A DNA stretch of 64,000 bases from Dyella sp. ASV21. GTDB lineage: Bacteria; Pseudomonadota; Gammaproteobacteria; Xanthomonadales; Rhodanobacteraceae. Numbering within the stretch: the stretch's first letter is position 1; the number at the start of each line of letters is the position of its first letter. The translations under genes were made by a program, and so were the position numbers. The DNA is taken from contig NZ_JAELTT010000008.1 of assembly GCF_016428975.1 (NCBI RefSeq), positions 43,670 through 107,669 on the forward strand, read 5' to 3'. The notes under the pieces are model-generated. The model was not told the origin of the DNA. It searched no databases and was given only the letters and a program-made list of their open reading frames with translations. Positions 12,316-23,753 of this stretch are shown here, piece by piece.

Positions 12316-13059
12316 TCAGCGCAGGATTTGCAGGTAGTTGCGCACCGTCGTGGCCAGCCCTTCGTACAGGGCTTCACCGATCAGCGCGTGGCCGATGGAA
12401 ACCTCAGCCAGCCCCGGAATGGCCGCCTTGAACGTACCCAGGTTGGCCTGACTGAGGTCATGGCCGGCATTGACGGCGAGACCCGCCTGCTGGGCTCGGC
12501 GTGCAGTGTCCGCGCAACGCTCCAGCTCCTCCTGCACGTCGCCTTCGGCGAACGCGTGGGCATAAGGGCCGGTATAGATTTCAATGCGCTGCACGCCGAT
12601 GCCGAGGGCGGCTTCGAAGCCATTCGCGCCGGAATCGACAAAGAGGCTCACGCGGCAACCGATGTCGCGCAGCTCCGCCACCAGTGGTCGCAGCACGTCG
12701 ATGTCGCGCTGCAGGTCAAAGCCATGATCGGAGGTGATCTGGCCGTCACTGTCAGGTACCAATGTCACCTGGCTCGGACGCACTTCGCGTGCGAGTTCGA
12801 TCAGGCCAGGGTAACCGCCCCGCGCCGGTGCGAAAGGGTTGCCTTCGATGTTGTATTCCACTCGTCCACGCAACATGGCGGCAAGCGCGCGAACGTCGTC
12901 GGGACGCACGTGGCGCTGGTCCGGCCGCGGATGCACGGTAATGCCGCCGCAACCCGCTTCGATGCAGGTTTGCGCGGCGCGCAGGATGTCTGGTTCGGTG
13001 CCGCCTCGCGAATTGCGCAGTACGGCGATCTTGTTGAGGTTGACGCTGAGCAGGGTCAT
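12316..13059 (-). CDS. pdxJ: Pyridoxine 5'-phosphate synthase
   Basis: 247 aa. Condenses 1-deoxyxylulose 5-phosphate with 3-amino-2-oxopropyl phosphate to make pyridoxine 5'-phosphate (vitamin B6). TIM-barrel enzyme; conserved [42 protein letters not shown] and [12 protein letters not shown]. The ATG at 13059 gives the family N-terminus; the frame stays open for 50 codons upstream. It converges on exbD2 and is followed upstream by the PPTase gene on the same strand after 73 bp. Confidence 0.96.
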   Translation of the reverse strand: MTLLSVNLNKIAVLRNSRGGTEPDILRAAQTCIEAGCGGITVHPRPDQRHVRPDDVRALAAMLRGRVEYNIEGNPFAPARGGYPGLIELAREVRPSQVTLVPDSDGQITSDHGFDLQRDIDVLRPLVAELRDIGCRVSLFVDSGANGFEAALGIGVQRIEIYTGPYAHAFAEGDVQEELERCADTARRAQQAGLAVNAGHDLSQANLGTFKAAIPGLAEVSIGHALIGEALYEGLATTVRNYLQILR

Positions 13060-13132
13060 GAGGAGAGCGATACTCGCTGGCAGAACAAGAACCCGCGCCT
13101 GTCCTGGCGGCGGGTTGCACACAGTGCGCCGA

Positions 13133-13777
13133 TCAATCGGCGTCGGCAAGTGTCCATAGCCGCACCCGGCGTGGAGCGCCGTGCCACGCCAGGGTACCCA
13201 CGTGTGCATCGTCCAGCGCTACGCGATGCAGTTGCCATTGTTCGGCGGGATGACCTTCCAGGTAATCGAGCACCGGCTGTTCGCTCGAGCCGCCGATGCT
13301 TAGCCGATGCAACCCGAACGCGATGCCGCGCCCAACCGCCTTGAGCACGGCCTCTTTCGCCGTCCATAGTTCGAGAAAGGCGCGATCGCGTCGAGCTTCC
13401 GGCTGGCCGGCCAATGCCTTTGTCTCAGAGGGGCTGAAATACCTCTGGGCAATGGTCAGCGCCCGCGGATGCGGCCGTAGCCGCTCCAGATCGACCCCGG
13501 GCACCACGCCCCGGGCGATGGCGATCAGTGCCTGGTCGTGGCTGTGTGACCAGTTGAACGAAAGCGCCTCGCCGTGCGCGGGAGCCAGGGAAGGACGCCC
13601 GTGGGCGGCCTCCTCCAATTGCACGTCGCTCGCGGGCACGCCGAGATAAGCGGCCAGCATGGCGTACAACGGCGCCCGCCCCTGGTGATGGTCATAGCGG
13701 AGCCGCCACACGTGTATCTCGTCATCACCTAGCCGCTCTGCTACTTTCGCTGGCATCTGGCCGTCTGTCGTCCTCAT
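13133..13777 (-). CDS. Sfp-type 4'-phosphopantetheinyl transferase
   Basis: About 214 aa. Transfers the phosphopantetheine arm from CoA to carrier-protein serines. Motifs of the Sfp/HetI/AcpT group: [14 protein letters not shown], the Mg site [10 protein letters not shown], and [15 protein letters not shown]. Start is uncertain: ATG at 13777 (MRTTDGQ) or 13756 (MPAKVAE); neither has an ideally spaced ribosome site. Its target (fatty acid, NRPS or polyketide carrier) is not encoded nearby. Probably in one unit with pdxJ, divergent from the crbS-like gene. Confidence 0.88.
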   Translation of the reverse strand: MRTTDGQMPAKVAERLGDDEIHVWRLRYDHHQGRAPLYAMLAAYLGVPASDVQLEEAAHGRPSLAPAHGEALSFNWSHSHDQALIAIARGVVPGVDLERLRPHPRALTIAQRYFSPSETKALAGQPEARRDRAFLELWTAKEAVLKAVGRGIAFGLHRLSIGGSSEQPVLDYLEGHPAEQWQLHRVALDDAHVGTLAWHGAPRRVRLWTLADAD

Positions 13778-13797
13778 CCCTGCATGGTGCCGGGTGG

Positions 13798-16700
13798 GTG
13801 GCGCGAGTGACAAGCGTGGCGGGTACCGAACCGCCCGGCCACGGTCCATTGCTGGGATGCACACTTGGCGGAGTAACGCGTTTGATCGCCGGTTGGCTGT
13901 TGTTGTTGGTTTCCCTGCTCTATGTGGGCCTGCTGTTCGTGGTGGCTTACGCGGGGGATCGGCGTCCCTTGTATCCGCGCCAGCCGCGTTTGCGCCCCTT
14001 GGTCTACAGCCTCGCCCTGGCGGTGTATTGCTCGTCATGGACGTTCTATGGCGCAGTGGGCACCGCTGCCCGCGATGGGCTGGGCTATCTGCCGATCTAC
14101 CTCGGCCCGATCCTGCTGTTCGTGTTCGGCTTCGGCCTGTTACGCCGGCTGGTGCTGGTGGCGCGTCATCGCAATATCACCTCGATCGCCGATTTCATCG
14201 GCGCGCGTTTTGGCAAATCGCATGGACTCGCCGCGTTGGTCGCGATCATCGCGGTGATTGCCGTGGTGCCCTACCTCGCCTTGCAGTTCAAGGCAGTGGC
14301 GATGTCGTATGCCGTATTGGGCGGCTTTGGCGTGCCGGGCACGGCGCAATTGGGCGACAGTGCGCTGTGGTGCGCCATCCTGCTGGCGACCTTCGCCATT
14401 CTGTTCGGCACCCGAACCATCGATGCCACCGAACATCACCACGGCATGATGTTGGCGATCGCCGTGGAATCGCTGATCAAGCTGCTCGTGTTCATCGTGC
14501 TGGCCGCTTATGCGTTGTGGCGCGGACCGGGTCTGCAGGAAACCGTGCAACTGCCGCTCCAGCAGCTTTCCCAGGGTGTATCGCCCGGCTTCATGGCGCA
14601 GACCCTGCTCGCCTTCTGCGCCATGTTCTGCCTGCCCCGGCAGTTCCAGATTGGCGTGGTCGAGTGCGAAGACCCGCGTGACCTCGGTCGCGCGCGCTGG
14701 TTGTTCCCCATCTATATGGCGATCGTCAGTCTGGCGGTGCTGCCGATCGTTGCGGCCGGCCTGGGCATACCGCAGGTGCAGATGGGCAACAAGGATGCCT
14801 GGGTGCTGAATCTGCCGATGGCGCACGGCGATCGCGGCATCGCGCTGTTGGCCTTCCTCGGCGGCTTTTCCGCGGCCACCGGCATGGTGATCGTTTCGTC
14901 GGTGGCGCTGTCCACCATGATCAGCAACGACCTGGTCATGCCGATGCTGTTACGCATTCGCCGGCTGAAATTGGAACAGCGCGCCGACCTCTCGCAGTTG
15001 GTACTGCTGGTGCGACGCATCGCGATCATCGCGCTGGCGGCGATGGCCTATGTCTATCACCGCGTGGTGGCCGATACCGCCAATCTTGCCGCCACCGGCC
15101 TGCTTGCGTTCGCGGCCGTGGCGCAGTTTGCGCCGGCCATCGTCGCCGCGCTGTACTGGCGCAGCGCGAGTCGCAAGGGCGTGGCCGTAGGCTTGGCCGC
15201 GGGTTTCATCGTGTGGGCTTACACCTTGCTGTTCCCGGCCATGGATCGCACCGCGCCGTGGCTCAGCACGGGGCCGATGGGCCTGAGTTGGCTGGAGCCA
15301 CAGGCGCTGTTTCACCTCAGTGGGTGGGACCCGGTGATGCACGGCACCTTCTGGTCGCTGCTGGTCAACGTGTCCTGCCTGATCTTTGTATCGCTGCGTT
15401 TTCGTCCCAGCCTGGAGGAGCGGTTGCATGCGGCCATGTTCATCGATCCGTATGCGATCGATAGCCGAGGTGCCGGCGATTGGCGCGGTCGCGTGGCCGT
15501 GGCGGATCTTCGCACCATCGCCGAACGCATCGTGGGCGAACGCACCAGCCAGCGTGCCTTCGACGAGTACGCCGAGCGCCGCGGGCGTCCATTGCAAGCG
15601 GGCGAAGCCGCCGATCGCGCTTTGATCCAATACACCGAACGCCTGCTGGCGTCGGCGGTGGGCGCGGCCAGTGCGCGACGCATCCTGATGGGGGCATTGT
15701 CAGGCTCAGGCCTCGATATCGCCGAAGCCATGGCCCTGATGGACGAGGCCTCGCAGGAGCTTCGCTTCAATCGTGAATTGCTTTCCACCACGCTGGAGAA
15801 TGTCTCGCAAGGGATCAGCGTGGTCGATGCCGGCATGCGCCTGGTGGCGTGGAATCGCCGCTACCTGGAGCTGTTCGACTACCCGGACGGCATGGTCTAT
15901 GTGGGGGTGCCAGTGGCGGATCTGATCCGCTGGAACGCCGATCATGGCGAATGCGGCCCAGGCGAAGTGGAATCGCACGTTGCCAAACGCATCGGCCACA
16001 TGCATGCGGGTTCGCCACATCTGTTTCAGCGCGTGCGCCCCGACGGTACGGTAATCGAGATGCGCGGGCGTGCGTTGCCGGGGGGCGGCTACGTCACCAC
16101 CTATACCGATGTCACCGCGTACAAACATGCCGAACAGGCGTTGATCGAAGCCAACGAGAACCTGGAACAGCGCGTGGAACTGCGTACCGCGGAACTCAGC
16201 GAAGCGTTGAGCGCGACGGCACACGCCCGGCGCGAGGCGGAAACCGCCAATGCCTCCAAATCACGTTTTCTTGCAGCCGCCTCGCACGACCTGCTGCAGC
16301 CCTTGAATGCGGCGCGCTTGTTCACGGCTGCACTGCGCCAACACCCGGGCCTCGATGCGGAGGCCAGTCTATTGGCCGAGCGTATCGACGCCTCGTTCCG
16401 CGCGGCGGAGGATCTACTCGACGCCCTGCTCGACACCTCGCGTCTGGACGCGGGGAGTTATCGAGCCGATATCAACAACTTCGCGCTCGCCGATCTATTC
16501 GATTCGTTGAAGGCCCAGTTCGCGGTGATCGCGGAGCGTCGTGGCCTGCGTTTACGCGTGGTGCCGACCAAATTGGCCGTACGCAGCGACCCGCAGCTGG
16601 TACGCCGTGTATTGCAGAATTTCATTTCCAACGCGCTGCGCTACACGCGCGAAGGCGCGATTCTGCTCGGCGCGCGGCGCATCGGTGACGAGGTGCGGAT

Positions 16701-17349
16701 CGAGGTGTGGGATACCGGTCCAGGCATTGCTGCCGGGCAGCGTGCGCGCATCTTCGGAGAGTTCCAGCGGCTGGATCGACCTTCACCCTGGGGCGAGAAG
16801 GGGCTGGGGCTAGGCCTGTCGATCTGCGAGCGCATTGCCGGCATCCTGCATCATCGGCTCGAACTGGAATCGCGCGAAGGCAAGGGCAGTCGTTTTGCCA
16901 TCCGTGTTCCGCGTGTGGAAACCGCGGTGCCGCGTCGTCGCCAACCATCGCATCCGGTATCGAACGAGCAATTGCCACTGACGGTGCTGTGCCTGGATAA
17001 CGATCCGGCCATCCTCGATGGCATGCGCGCGCTGTTGCAGCGCTGGGGCGTGGATTGCCGTACCGCGCTCGATGTCGGGCAGGCCGAGCAAGAGCTGCGT
17101 CGTGGGCGCATCGACCTGATCCTGGCCGATTATCACCTCACCGACGACTTCGATGGTTTGCAGGCGTTGCAGCAATTGAGCCATGTGCTGGGCGCGTTGC
17201 CACCGGTGGCGATGATCACCGCCGATGGCAGCAGCGAACTCAAGCAACGCGCGCGCGCGCTGGGTTATCCACTGCTGCACAAGCCCGTGCGTCCGGCTGC
17301 CCTGCGCGCGCTGCTGAGTGCGTTGCTGCGACGGCAGACACCGGCCTGA
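13798..17349 (+). CDS. crbS: CrbS-type hybrid sensor histidine kinase with SLC5 transporter-like domain
   Basis: 1183 aa from a GTG at 13798; a later start is possible since the first membrane helix begins near residue 30. The N-terminal ~500 residues are a multi-helix sodium/solute-symporter-like domain (for example HRNITSIADFIGARFGKSHG). Then come a PAS-like domain (about 660-770), a HisKA helix with FLAAASHDLLQPLNAARLF (His at 830), a HATPase (N box NFISNALRYT near 945; DTGPGI; GLGLGLSI) and a C-terminal receiver with Asp near 1111 (LILADYH). This architecture is CrbS, which in Vibrio and Pseudomonas controls acetyl-CoA synthetase. The convergent response-regulator gene and adjacent acs support this. 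Confidence 0.88.
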   Translation: MARVTSVAGTEPPGHGPLLGCTLGGVTRLIAGWLLLLVSLLYVGLLFVVAYAGDRRPLYPRQPRLRPLVYSLALAVYCSSWTFYGAVGTAARDGLGYLPIYLGPILLFVFGFGLLRRLVLVARHRNITSIADFIGARFGKSHGLAALVAIIAVIAVVPYLALQFKAVAMSYAVLGGFGVPGTAQLGDSALWCAILLATFAILFGTRTIDATEHHHGMMLAIAVESLIKLLVFIVLAAYALWRGPGLQETVQLPLQQLSQGVSPGFMAQTLLAFCAMFCLPRQFQIGVVECEDPRDLGRARWLFPIYMAIVSLAVLPIVAAGLGIPQVQMGNKDAWVLNLPMAHGDRGIALLAFLGGFSAATGMVIVSSVALSTMISNDLVMPMLLRIRRLKLEQRADLSQLVLLVRRIAIIALAAMAYVYHRVVADTANLAATGLLAFAAVAQFAPAIVAALYWRSASRKGVAVGLAAGFIVWAYTLLFPAMDRTAPWLSTGPMGLSWLEPQALFHLSGWDPVMHGTFWSLLVNVSCLIFVSLRFRPSLEERLHAAMFIDPYAIDSRGAGDWRGRVAVADLRTIAERIVGERTSQRAFDEYAERRGRPLQAGEAADRALIQYTERLLASAVGAASARRILMGALSGSGLDIAEAMALMDEASQELRFNRELLSTTLENVSQGISVVDAGMRLVAWNRRYLELFDYPDGMVYVGVPVADLIRWNADHGECGPGEVESHVAKRIGHMHAGSPHLFQRVRPDGTVIEMRGRALPGGGYVTTYTDVTAYKHAEQALIEANENLEQRVELRTAELSEALSATAHARREAETANASKSRFLAAASHDLLQPLNAARLFTAALRQHPGLDAEASLLAERIDASFRAAEDLLDALLDTSRLDAGSYRADINNFALADLFDSLKAQFAVIAERRGLRLRVVPTKLAVRSDPQLVRRVLQNFISNALRYTREGAILLGARRIGDEVRIEVWDTGPGIAAGQRARIFGEFQRLDRPSPWGEKGLGLGLSICERIAGILHHRLELESREGKGSRFAIRVPRVETAVPRRRQPSHPVSNEQLPLTVLCLDNDPAILDGMRALLQRWGVDCRTALDVGQAEQELRRGRIDLILADYHLTDDFDGLQALQQLSHVLGALPPVAMITADGSSELKQRARALGYPLLHKPVRPAALRALLSALLRRQTPA

Positions 17350-17385
17350 GTCGCGCCATGAAGCGAACGGCGGGGTCTTGCTGAG

Positions 17386-18057
17386 CTACTCGTCGTCGTC
17401 CGGCAGCGGAGGCATGCCTTCCTGATCGATCGCCAGATGGCTGGCGGCCAGGGCGACCTGCGTGCGGTTGTTCACGCCCAGCTTGCGCATGATCGCGGTC
17501 ATATGCGCCTTCACCGTGGCTTCGGACACGCCCAGGTCATAGGCGATCTGCTTGTTGAGCAGACCCTCGGCGATCATGGTGAGCACGCGGAACTGTTGCG
17601 GTGTCAACGTGGCGACGCGATCGGCCACGGCCGCTTCGTCGGGCTTGAGTTCCATGCCGCCGCCGACCAACTGGTGCGGCAGCCACACATCGCCGTCGAG
17701 CACCTTGCGGATGGCGGTGATGATCTCCTCGCCCGGCGTGGACTTGGGAATGTATGCCGACGCGCCATGCGCCAGCGCGCGCCGTGCCACCTGCACGTCC
17801 TCATGGCCGGAGACCACGATGGTAGGGAGGCCGGGGTATTGGCCGCGGATATGCGCCAGCGCCGAATAACCACGCGCGCCTGGCATATGCAGGTCGAGCA
17901 GGAGCAATTCGGCATCCGGGTATTGCTCGATCAAGCTGAGCAGGCTGAACACGCTGTCCGCACAGCGCACGCTGGCAGTGGGAACCGCCGCCAGCACGGC
18001 GCGTTGCAAGGCGTCGCGAAAGAGCGGGTGGTCGTCGGCAATCAGTACGTCGGGCAT
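17386..18057 (-). CDS. crbR: CrbR-type LuxR-family response regulator
   Basis: 223 aa. The receiver domain (1-120) begins MPDVLIADDHPLFRDALQRA with the phospho-acceptor in LLLLDLHMPG (Asp 55). The C-terminal LuxR helix-turn-helix (about 148-210) carries LTPQQFRVLTMIAEGLLNKQ and SEATVKAHMTAIMRKLGVNN. It lies 82 bp downstream of acs on the same strand and converges on the crbS-like sensor 36 bp away. By homology to CrbSR it should activate acs when acetate must be used. Confidence 0.87.
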   Translation of the reverse strand: MPDVLIADDHPLFRDALQRAVLAAVPTASVRCADSVFSLLSLIEQYPDAELLLLDLHMPGARGYSALAHIRGQYPGLPTIVVSGHEDVQVARRALAHGASAYIPKSTPGEEIITAIRKVLDGDVWLPHQLVGGGMELKPDEAAVADRVATLTPQQFRVLTMIAEGLLNKQIAYDLGVSEATVKAHMTAIMRKLGVNNRTQVALAASHLAIDQEGMPPLPDDDE

Positions 18058-18139
18058 GGGCTGGAGAATCGCGAAGAGGATGAAAACGCTGAGCAGCGTA
18101 GCGTGCTCACGTCGTTACATCCTCCGCGCTTATTCCTCG

Positions 18140-20080
<1,941 letters not shown>

Positions 20081-20210
20081 CGCGTGGCTCCTGCGGCCTC
20101 TGGGCCGGCATCCTCATACGTTGTAAGTGCCGCAGCGTTCATGGCGCCGGCGGTAGCCATCGAGTGTAGCGGTTGGCCGGTGAGCGGGATGTTGCCGTTC
20201 GCTTTCGACT

Positions 20211-20229
20211 TTGGTCGAGGTTCGACCAA
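20211..20229. promoter_or_regulatory. Candidate operator between acs and the porin gene
   Basis: Perfect 8-bp inverted repeat TTGGTCGA-GGT-TCGACCAA in the 216-bp divergent gap, 131 bp before acs and 68 bp before the porin. The symmetry and position fit a binding site for a dimeric regulator (CrbR is the obvious candidate) serving both genes. Inference only. Confidence 0.5.
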
Positions 20230-20296
20230 TGGGGAATAGGCGCTCGCATTGCAGCATCGACAAGCTCGACCTGTCATCGACCTGGGGAGGCACGCC

Positions 20297-21805
20297 ATGA
20301 CACGTCCTACCACCGCACGACATCATCGGTTGCTGGCGCTCAGCATAGCCTGCGCACTGGCTTTGCCGCTGGGCGTGCATGCCCAAAGCGCACCGACCAA
20401 GAGCACGGCCAAGAGCGGCACGCGCGAGGCGCAACTCGAGCAGCGCGTGAACCAGCTGGAACAGGAACTGGCCGAGCTGAAGGCCATGATCCAGGAGCAG
20501 AAGAGCGCCACCACGCAGGCCGCGCAAACCGCCCAGGCGGCGCAGGTTACCGCCGAGCAGGCCAACACCACCGCGCAGGCCACGTCCACCAAGGTGGAGG
20601 CCGCGCCCAAGCCGCAGTTTGTCACCGCCAGCGGCCTCACCGTGGCCTTGCATGGCTTTATCAGTGCCAGTGCCTTCGGTCAGGACAAGACCTTCGCCAA
20701 CTACGGCAACGGCCAGAACGCCCTGATCCCGGCGCCGCCCACCGCGGCCAACAAGGAGAACGGCTATACCGGCTCGCTCAGTGGCTTCGATGTGCGCAAC
20801 ACCCGGTTCTGGCTCGACTTCACCGGCGCCAAGCTCAACGACAGCTGGAACGGTGGTGGCCGTATCGAGATGGACTTCTTCGGTGGCAACAACGGCACCG
20901 GCGCCTATTCGCAGCAGCAACCGCTGCCGCGCCTGCGCCAGGCCTACATGGATCTGGTCAATCCGGATATCGGCGCCACCGTGCGCATCGGCCAACAGTG
21001 GGATCTGATGTTCCCGCTGGAGAACACGGCCACCTCGCTCAACCATATCGCCTTCCCGCTGGGTTATGGCGCCGGCTTCGTCGGCTGGCGTTATCCGGGC
21101 GTGGTGTGGATGCAGGATCTCAACCACGGTTCCGATGGCGTCAAGTGGCGCCTGGACCTCGGTGTGTTCGAGGGTAACTGGAGCGGTCCGCAGAACGTGG
21201 CGGGCACCTCCAACACCAACTACCTCAATGCCGGTTCCGCCAACTTCCATCCACAGGTGGAAGCGCGCCTGCATGCACAGGGTTCGGATTGGCTGGCCTA
21301 CTTCGTGGCGCACTGGTCGCAGATCGACCTCAAGGGCGTGGGCGACATCGCACCCAAGCCAATCAAGGATTCGCTGCAAAGCGTGGGCTACGAATTGGGC
21401 GGCCAGTGGAAGCCCGGACCGTGGACCTTCAAGGGCCTGGCCTACTCCGGCAAGGCGCTGGGCGAGCTGTTTGGCGCCATGTCGCAGTTCGGCGACATCA
21501 AGGAATCGGGCGGCTATGTGCAGGCGGGCTACAACTTCACGCCCAAGTGGAGCGTCAACGCTTTCTACGCCATGGGACGCCCGAACAACAACGACGTCGT
21601 GCGCTGGACCACCACCAGTGCCATCGCCGGCACTGCGCTGTTGCGCAACGACCAGTCGGCGCTGAGCCTGCAATACGCCTCGGGCAACTACGAGCTGGGC
21701 GTGGAGTGGATGTACGACAAGCTTCGCTACCAGGTGGGCTCGGCCGGCCAGCGTCAGAACACCGACGGCAACCAGGTCAGCTTGAACGGTTTGTACAAGT
21801 TCTAA
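20297..21805 (+). CDS. DcaP-like outer-membrane porin
   Basis: 502 aa. Signal peptide (MTRPTTARHHRLLALSIACA to about residue 32, ending VHAQ), then a coiled-coil stretch (about 40-75, LEQRVNQLEQELAELKAMIQ), an Ala/Thr/Gln-rich linker and a beta-barrel domain (from TASGLTVALHGFISASAFGQ) ending in aromatic GLYKF. The coiled-coil head and barrel match trimeric DcaP-type porins, which take up dicarboxylates and similar organic anions. Position between acs and an MHS permease suggests carboxylate uptake. The substrate is inferred. Confidence 0.8.
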   Translation: MTRPTTARHHRLLALSIACALALPLGVHAQSAPTKSTAKSGTREAQLEQRVNQLEQELAELKAMIQEQKSATTQAAQTAQAAQVTAEQANTTAQATSTKVEAAPKPQFVTASGLTVALHGFISASAFGQDKTFANYGNGQNALIPAPPTAANKENGYTGSLSGFDVRNTRFWLDFTGAKLNDSWNGGGRIEMDFFGGNNGTGAYSQQQPLPRLRQAYMDLVNPDIGATVRIGQQWDLMFPLENTATSLNHIAFPLGYGAGFVGWRYPGVVWMQDLNHGSDGVKWRLDLGVFEGNWSGPQNVAGTSNTNYLNAGSANFHPQVEARLHAQGSDWLAYFVAHWSQIDLKGVGDIAPKPIKDSLQSVGYELGGQWKPGPWTFKGLAYSGKALGELFGAMSQFGDIKESGGYVQAGYNFTPKWSVNAFYAMGRPNNNDVVRWTTTSAIAGTALLRNDQSALSLQYASGNYELGVEWMYDKLRYQVGSAGQRQNTDGNQVSLNGLYKF

Positions 21806-21814
21806 AGCACCCAA

Positions 21815-21840
21815 GCGGCGGCGCCGGGGGGCGTCGCCGC
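21815..21840 (+). terminator. GC-rich hairpin after the porin gene
   Basis: GCGGCGGCG (21815-21823) / CGTCGCCGC (21832-21840), 8 of 9 Watson-Crick pairs, loop CCGGGGGG. It begins 10 bp after the porin stop but has no T tract, so termination efficiency is doubtful and read-through to the permease is possible. Confidence 0.4.
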
Positions 21841-21984
21841 CTGCGATATCGGGAAAGTGGTGCCGAGAGGCCCCGGACCCGACGACGGAGAGGGAAGCCG
21901 AAAGGTGGCATTAGCCTGCGGCTGTTTGCGCCCCGACATCACCTTCCAACGTCCTGACCGGGCACGACCTCAGAGGGCAACATC

Positions 21985-23643
21985 ATGGCAACGACTGCAG
22001 TGGATATGCGCGGGCCGCTCGATACCAACCACCGTCGCGTCATCCTGGCTTCCAGCCTGGGTACGGTGTTCGAGTGGTATGACTTCTACCTTTACGGCTC
22101 GCTTGCCGCCCTGATCGGCAAGCACTTCTTCAGCGGCCTCAACGAAACCAGCCAATTCATCTTTGCGCTGCTGGCCTTTGCCGCGGGCTTCGCCGTGCGA
22201 CCGTTCGGAGCCATCGTATTCGGCCGCCTGGGCGACATGATCGGCCGCAAGCACACCTTCCTCATCACCATCGTCATCATGGGCTTGTCGACCTTCCTGG
22301 TCGGCGTGCTGCCCAGCTACACCACCATCGGCGTGGCCGCGCCCGTCATCCTGATCGCCTTGCGCCTGCTGCAAGGCCTGGCGTTGGGCGGCGAGTACGG
22401 TGGCGCCGCCACCTACGTGGCCGAGCACGCGCCGCAAGGCAAGCGTGGCCTGTACACCAGCTTCATCCAGATCACCGCCACCTTCGGCCTGTTCCTGTCC
22501 CTGCTGGTGATCCTGGGCACGCGTCTGGGCCTGGGCACGGAAACCTTCGAGGCATGGGGCTGGCGCGTACCCTTCCTGATCTCCTCGCTGCTGTTGATCG
22601 TGTCGGTGTACATCCGCTTGCAGCTGCATGAGTCGCCGGTATTCCAGCAAATGAAGGCCGAGGGCAAGCAGTCCAAGGCGCCGCTCACCGAGGCTTTTGG
22701 CCAGTGGAAGAACCTCAAGCTGGTGATCCTCGCGCTGCTCGGCGCCACCGCCGGCCAGGCGGTGGTGTGGTACACGGGCCAGTTCTATGCGCTGTATTTC
22801 CTTACCCAAAGCCTCAAGGTCGAGGGCACCACGGCCAATCTGCTGATCGCGGCCGCGCTGGCCATTGGCACGCCGTTCTTCGTGTTCTTCGGCTGGCTGT
22901 CCGATCGCGTGGGGCGCAAAGGCATCGTATTGACGGGTTGCCTGCTCGCGGCGCTGACGTACTTTCCGATCTTCAAAGGCCTGACCCACTTCGGCAATCC
23001 GGCGATCGAGCAGGCTGCCGCGACATCACCAGTGAACGTGGTGGCCGATCCGCAGGCCTGCAGCTTCCAGTTCGATCCGGTCGGCAAGAGCAAATTCACC
23101 AGCTCCTGCGACGTGGCCAAGAGTGCGCTGGCGAAAAAGGGCATTCCGTATTCAAACGTAACCGCCGAACGCGGCGCCGTGGCCGAAGTGAAGATCGGCG
23201 ACCAGACGATCTCCTCGTTCGAAGGTACCGCGCTGGATAGCAAGGCATTCGGCGAACAGAGCAAGGCCTTTGGCACGCAATTGAGCGCGGCGCTGAAGAC
23301 GGCCGGCTATCCGGAGAAGGCCGATCCCGCGCAGAGCAACTATCCGATGCTGGTGGCGCTGCTGGCGATCCTGGTGATCTACGTAACCATGGTCTACGGT
23401 CCGATCGCCGCGTGGCTGGTGGAAATGTTCCCCACGCGCATCCGCTACACCTCGATGAGCCTGCCGTACCACATCGGCAACGGCTGGTTCGGCGGCTTCG
23501 TGCCCACCATCGGTTTCATGCTGGTGGCGTGGAAGGGCGATATCTACTACGGCCTGTGGTATCCGATCATCGTGGCGGTGGCGACATTCTTCATCGGCTT
23601 GCTGTTCCTGCGCGAAACCAAAGACGTCGACATCAATCACTGA
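21985..23643 (+). CDS. MFS permease of the metabolite:H+ symporter (MHS) family
   Basis: 552 aa. N-terminal FEWYDFYLYGSLAALIGKHF and the RLGDMIGRK loop are the MHS/ProP-ShiA signature; twelve membrane helices are expected. Longer than most family members because of a hydrophilic insert of about 115 residues (roughly 335-450) with two Cys, between the helix near LTGCLLAALTYFPIFKG and the one at YPMLVALLAILVIYVTM. Substrate is not readable; location next to acs and a DcaP-like porin points to an organic acid. An intrinsic terminator follows. Confidence 0.87.
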   Translation: MATTAVDMRGPLDTNHRRVILASSLGTVFEWYDFYLYGSLAALIGKHFFSGLNETSQFIFALLAFAAGFAVRPFGAIVFGRLGDMIGRKHTFLITIVIMGLSTFLVGVLPSYTTIGVAAPVILIALRLLQGLALGGEYGGAATYVAEHAPQGKRGLYTSFIQITATFGLFLSLLVILGTRLGLGTETFEAWGWRVPFLISSLLLIVSVYIRLQLHESPVFQQMKAEGKQSKAPLTEAFGQWKNLKLVILALLGATAGQAVVWYTGQFYALYFLTQSLKVEGTTANLLIAAALAIGTPFFVFFGWLSDRVGRKGIVLTGCLLAALTYFPIFKGLTHFGNPAIEQAAATSPVNVVADPQACSFQFDPVGKSKFTSSCDVAKSALAKKGIPYSNVTAERGAVAEVKIGDQTISSFEGTALDSKAFGEQSKAFGTQLSAALKTAGYPEKADPAQSNYPMLVALLAILVIYVTMVYGPIAAWLVEMFPTRIRYTSMSLPYHIGNGWFGGFVPTIGFMLVAWKGDIYYGLWYPIIVAVATFFIGLLFLRETKDVDINH

Positions 23644-23667
23644 TCACCACGCACGGTTGAAGTGCAG

Positions 23668-23701
23668 GGGTGCGGCGTGGTTCAGCCGCACCCTTTCTTT
23701 T
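23668..23701 (+). terminator. Rho-independent terminator after the MHS permease
   Basis: Perfect 9-bp stem GGGTGCGGC (23668-23676) / GCCGCACCC (23685-23693), 8-nt loop, followed by TTTCTTTT. 24 bp past the stop codon. Confidence 0.92.
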
Positions 23702-23753
23702 GCACGCTGCCTACGGTCTATGATGTTCGCGGCCCGGTCCCCGCGAGGAAGGC

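Noticed and set aside
12105..12431. A forward ORF of 108 codons over the exb terminator and the pdxJ end
   Set aside because: It runs through the strong terminator hairpin and the convergent pdxJ gene; no ribosome site and no family.
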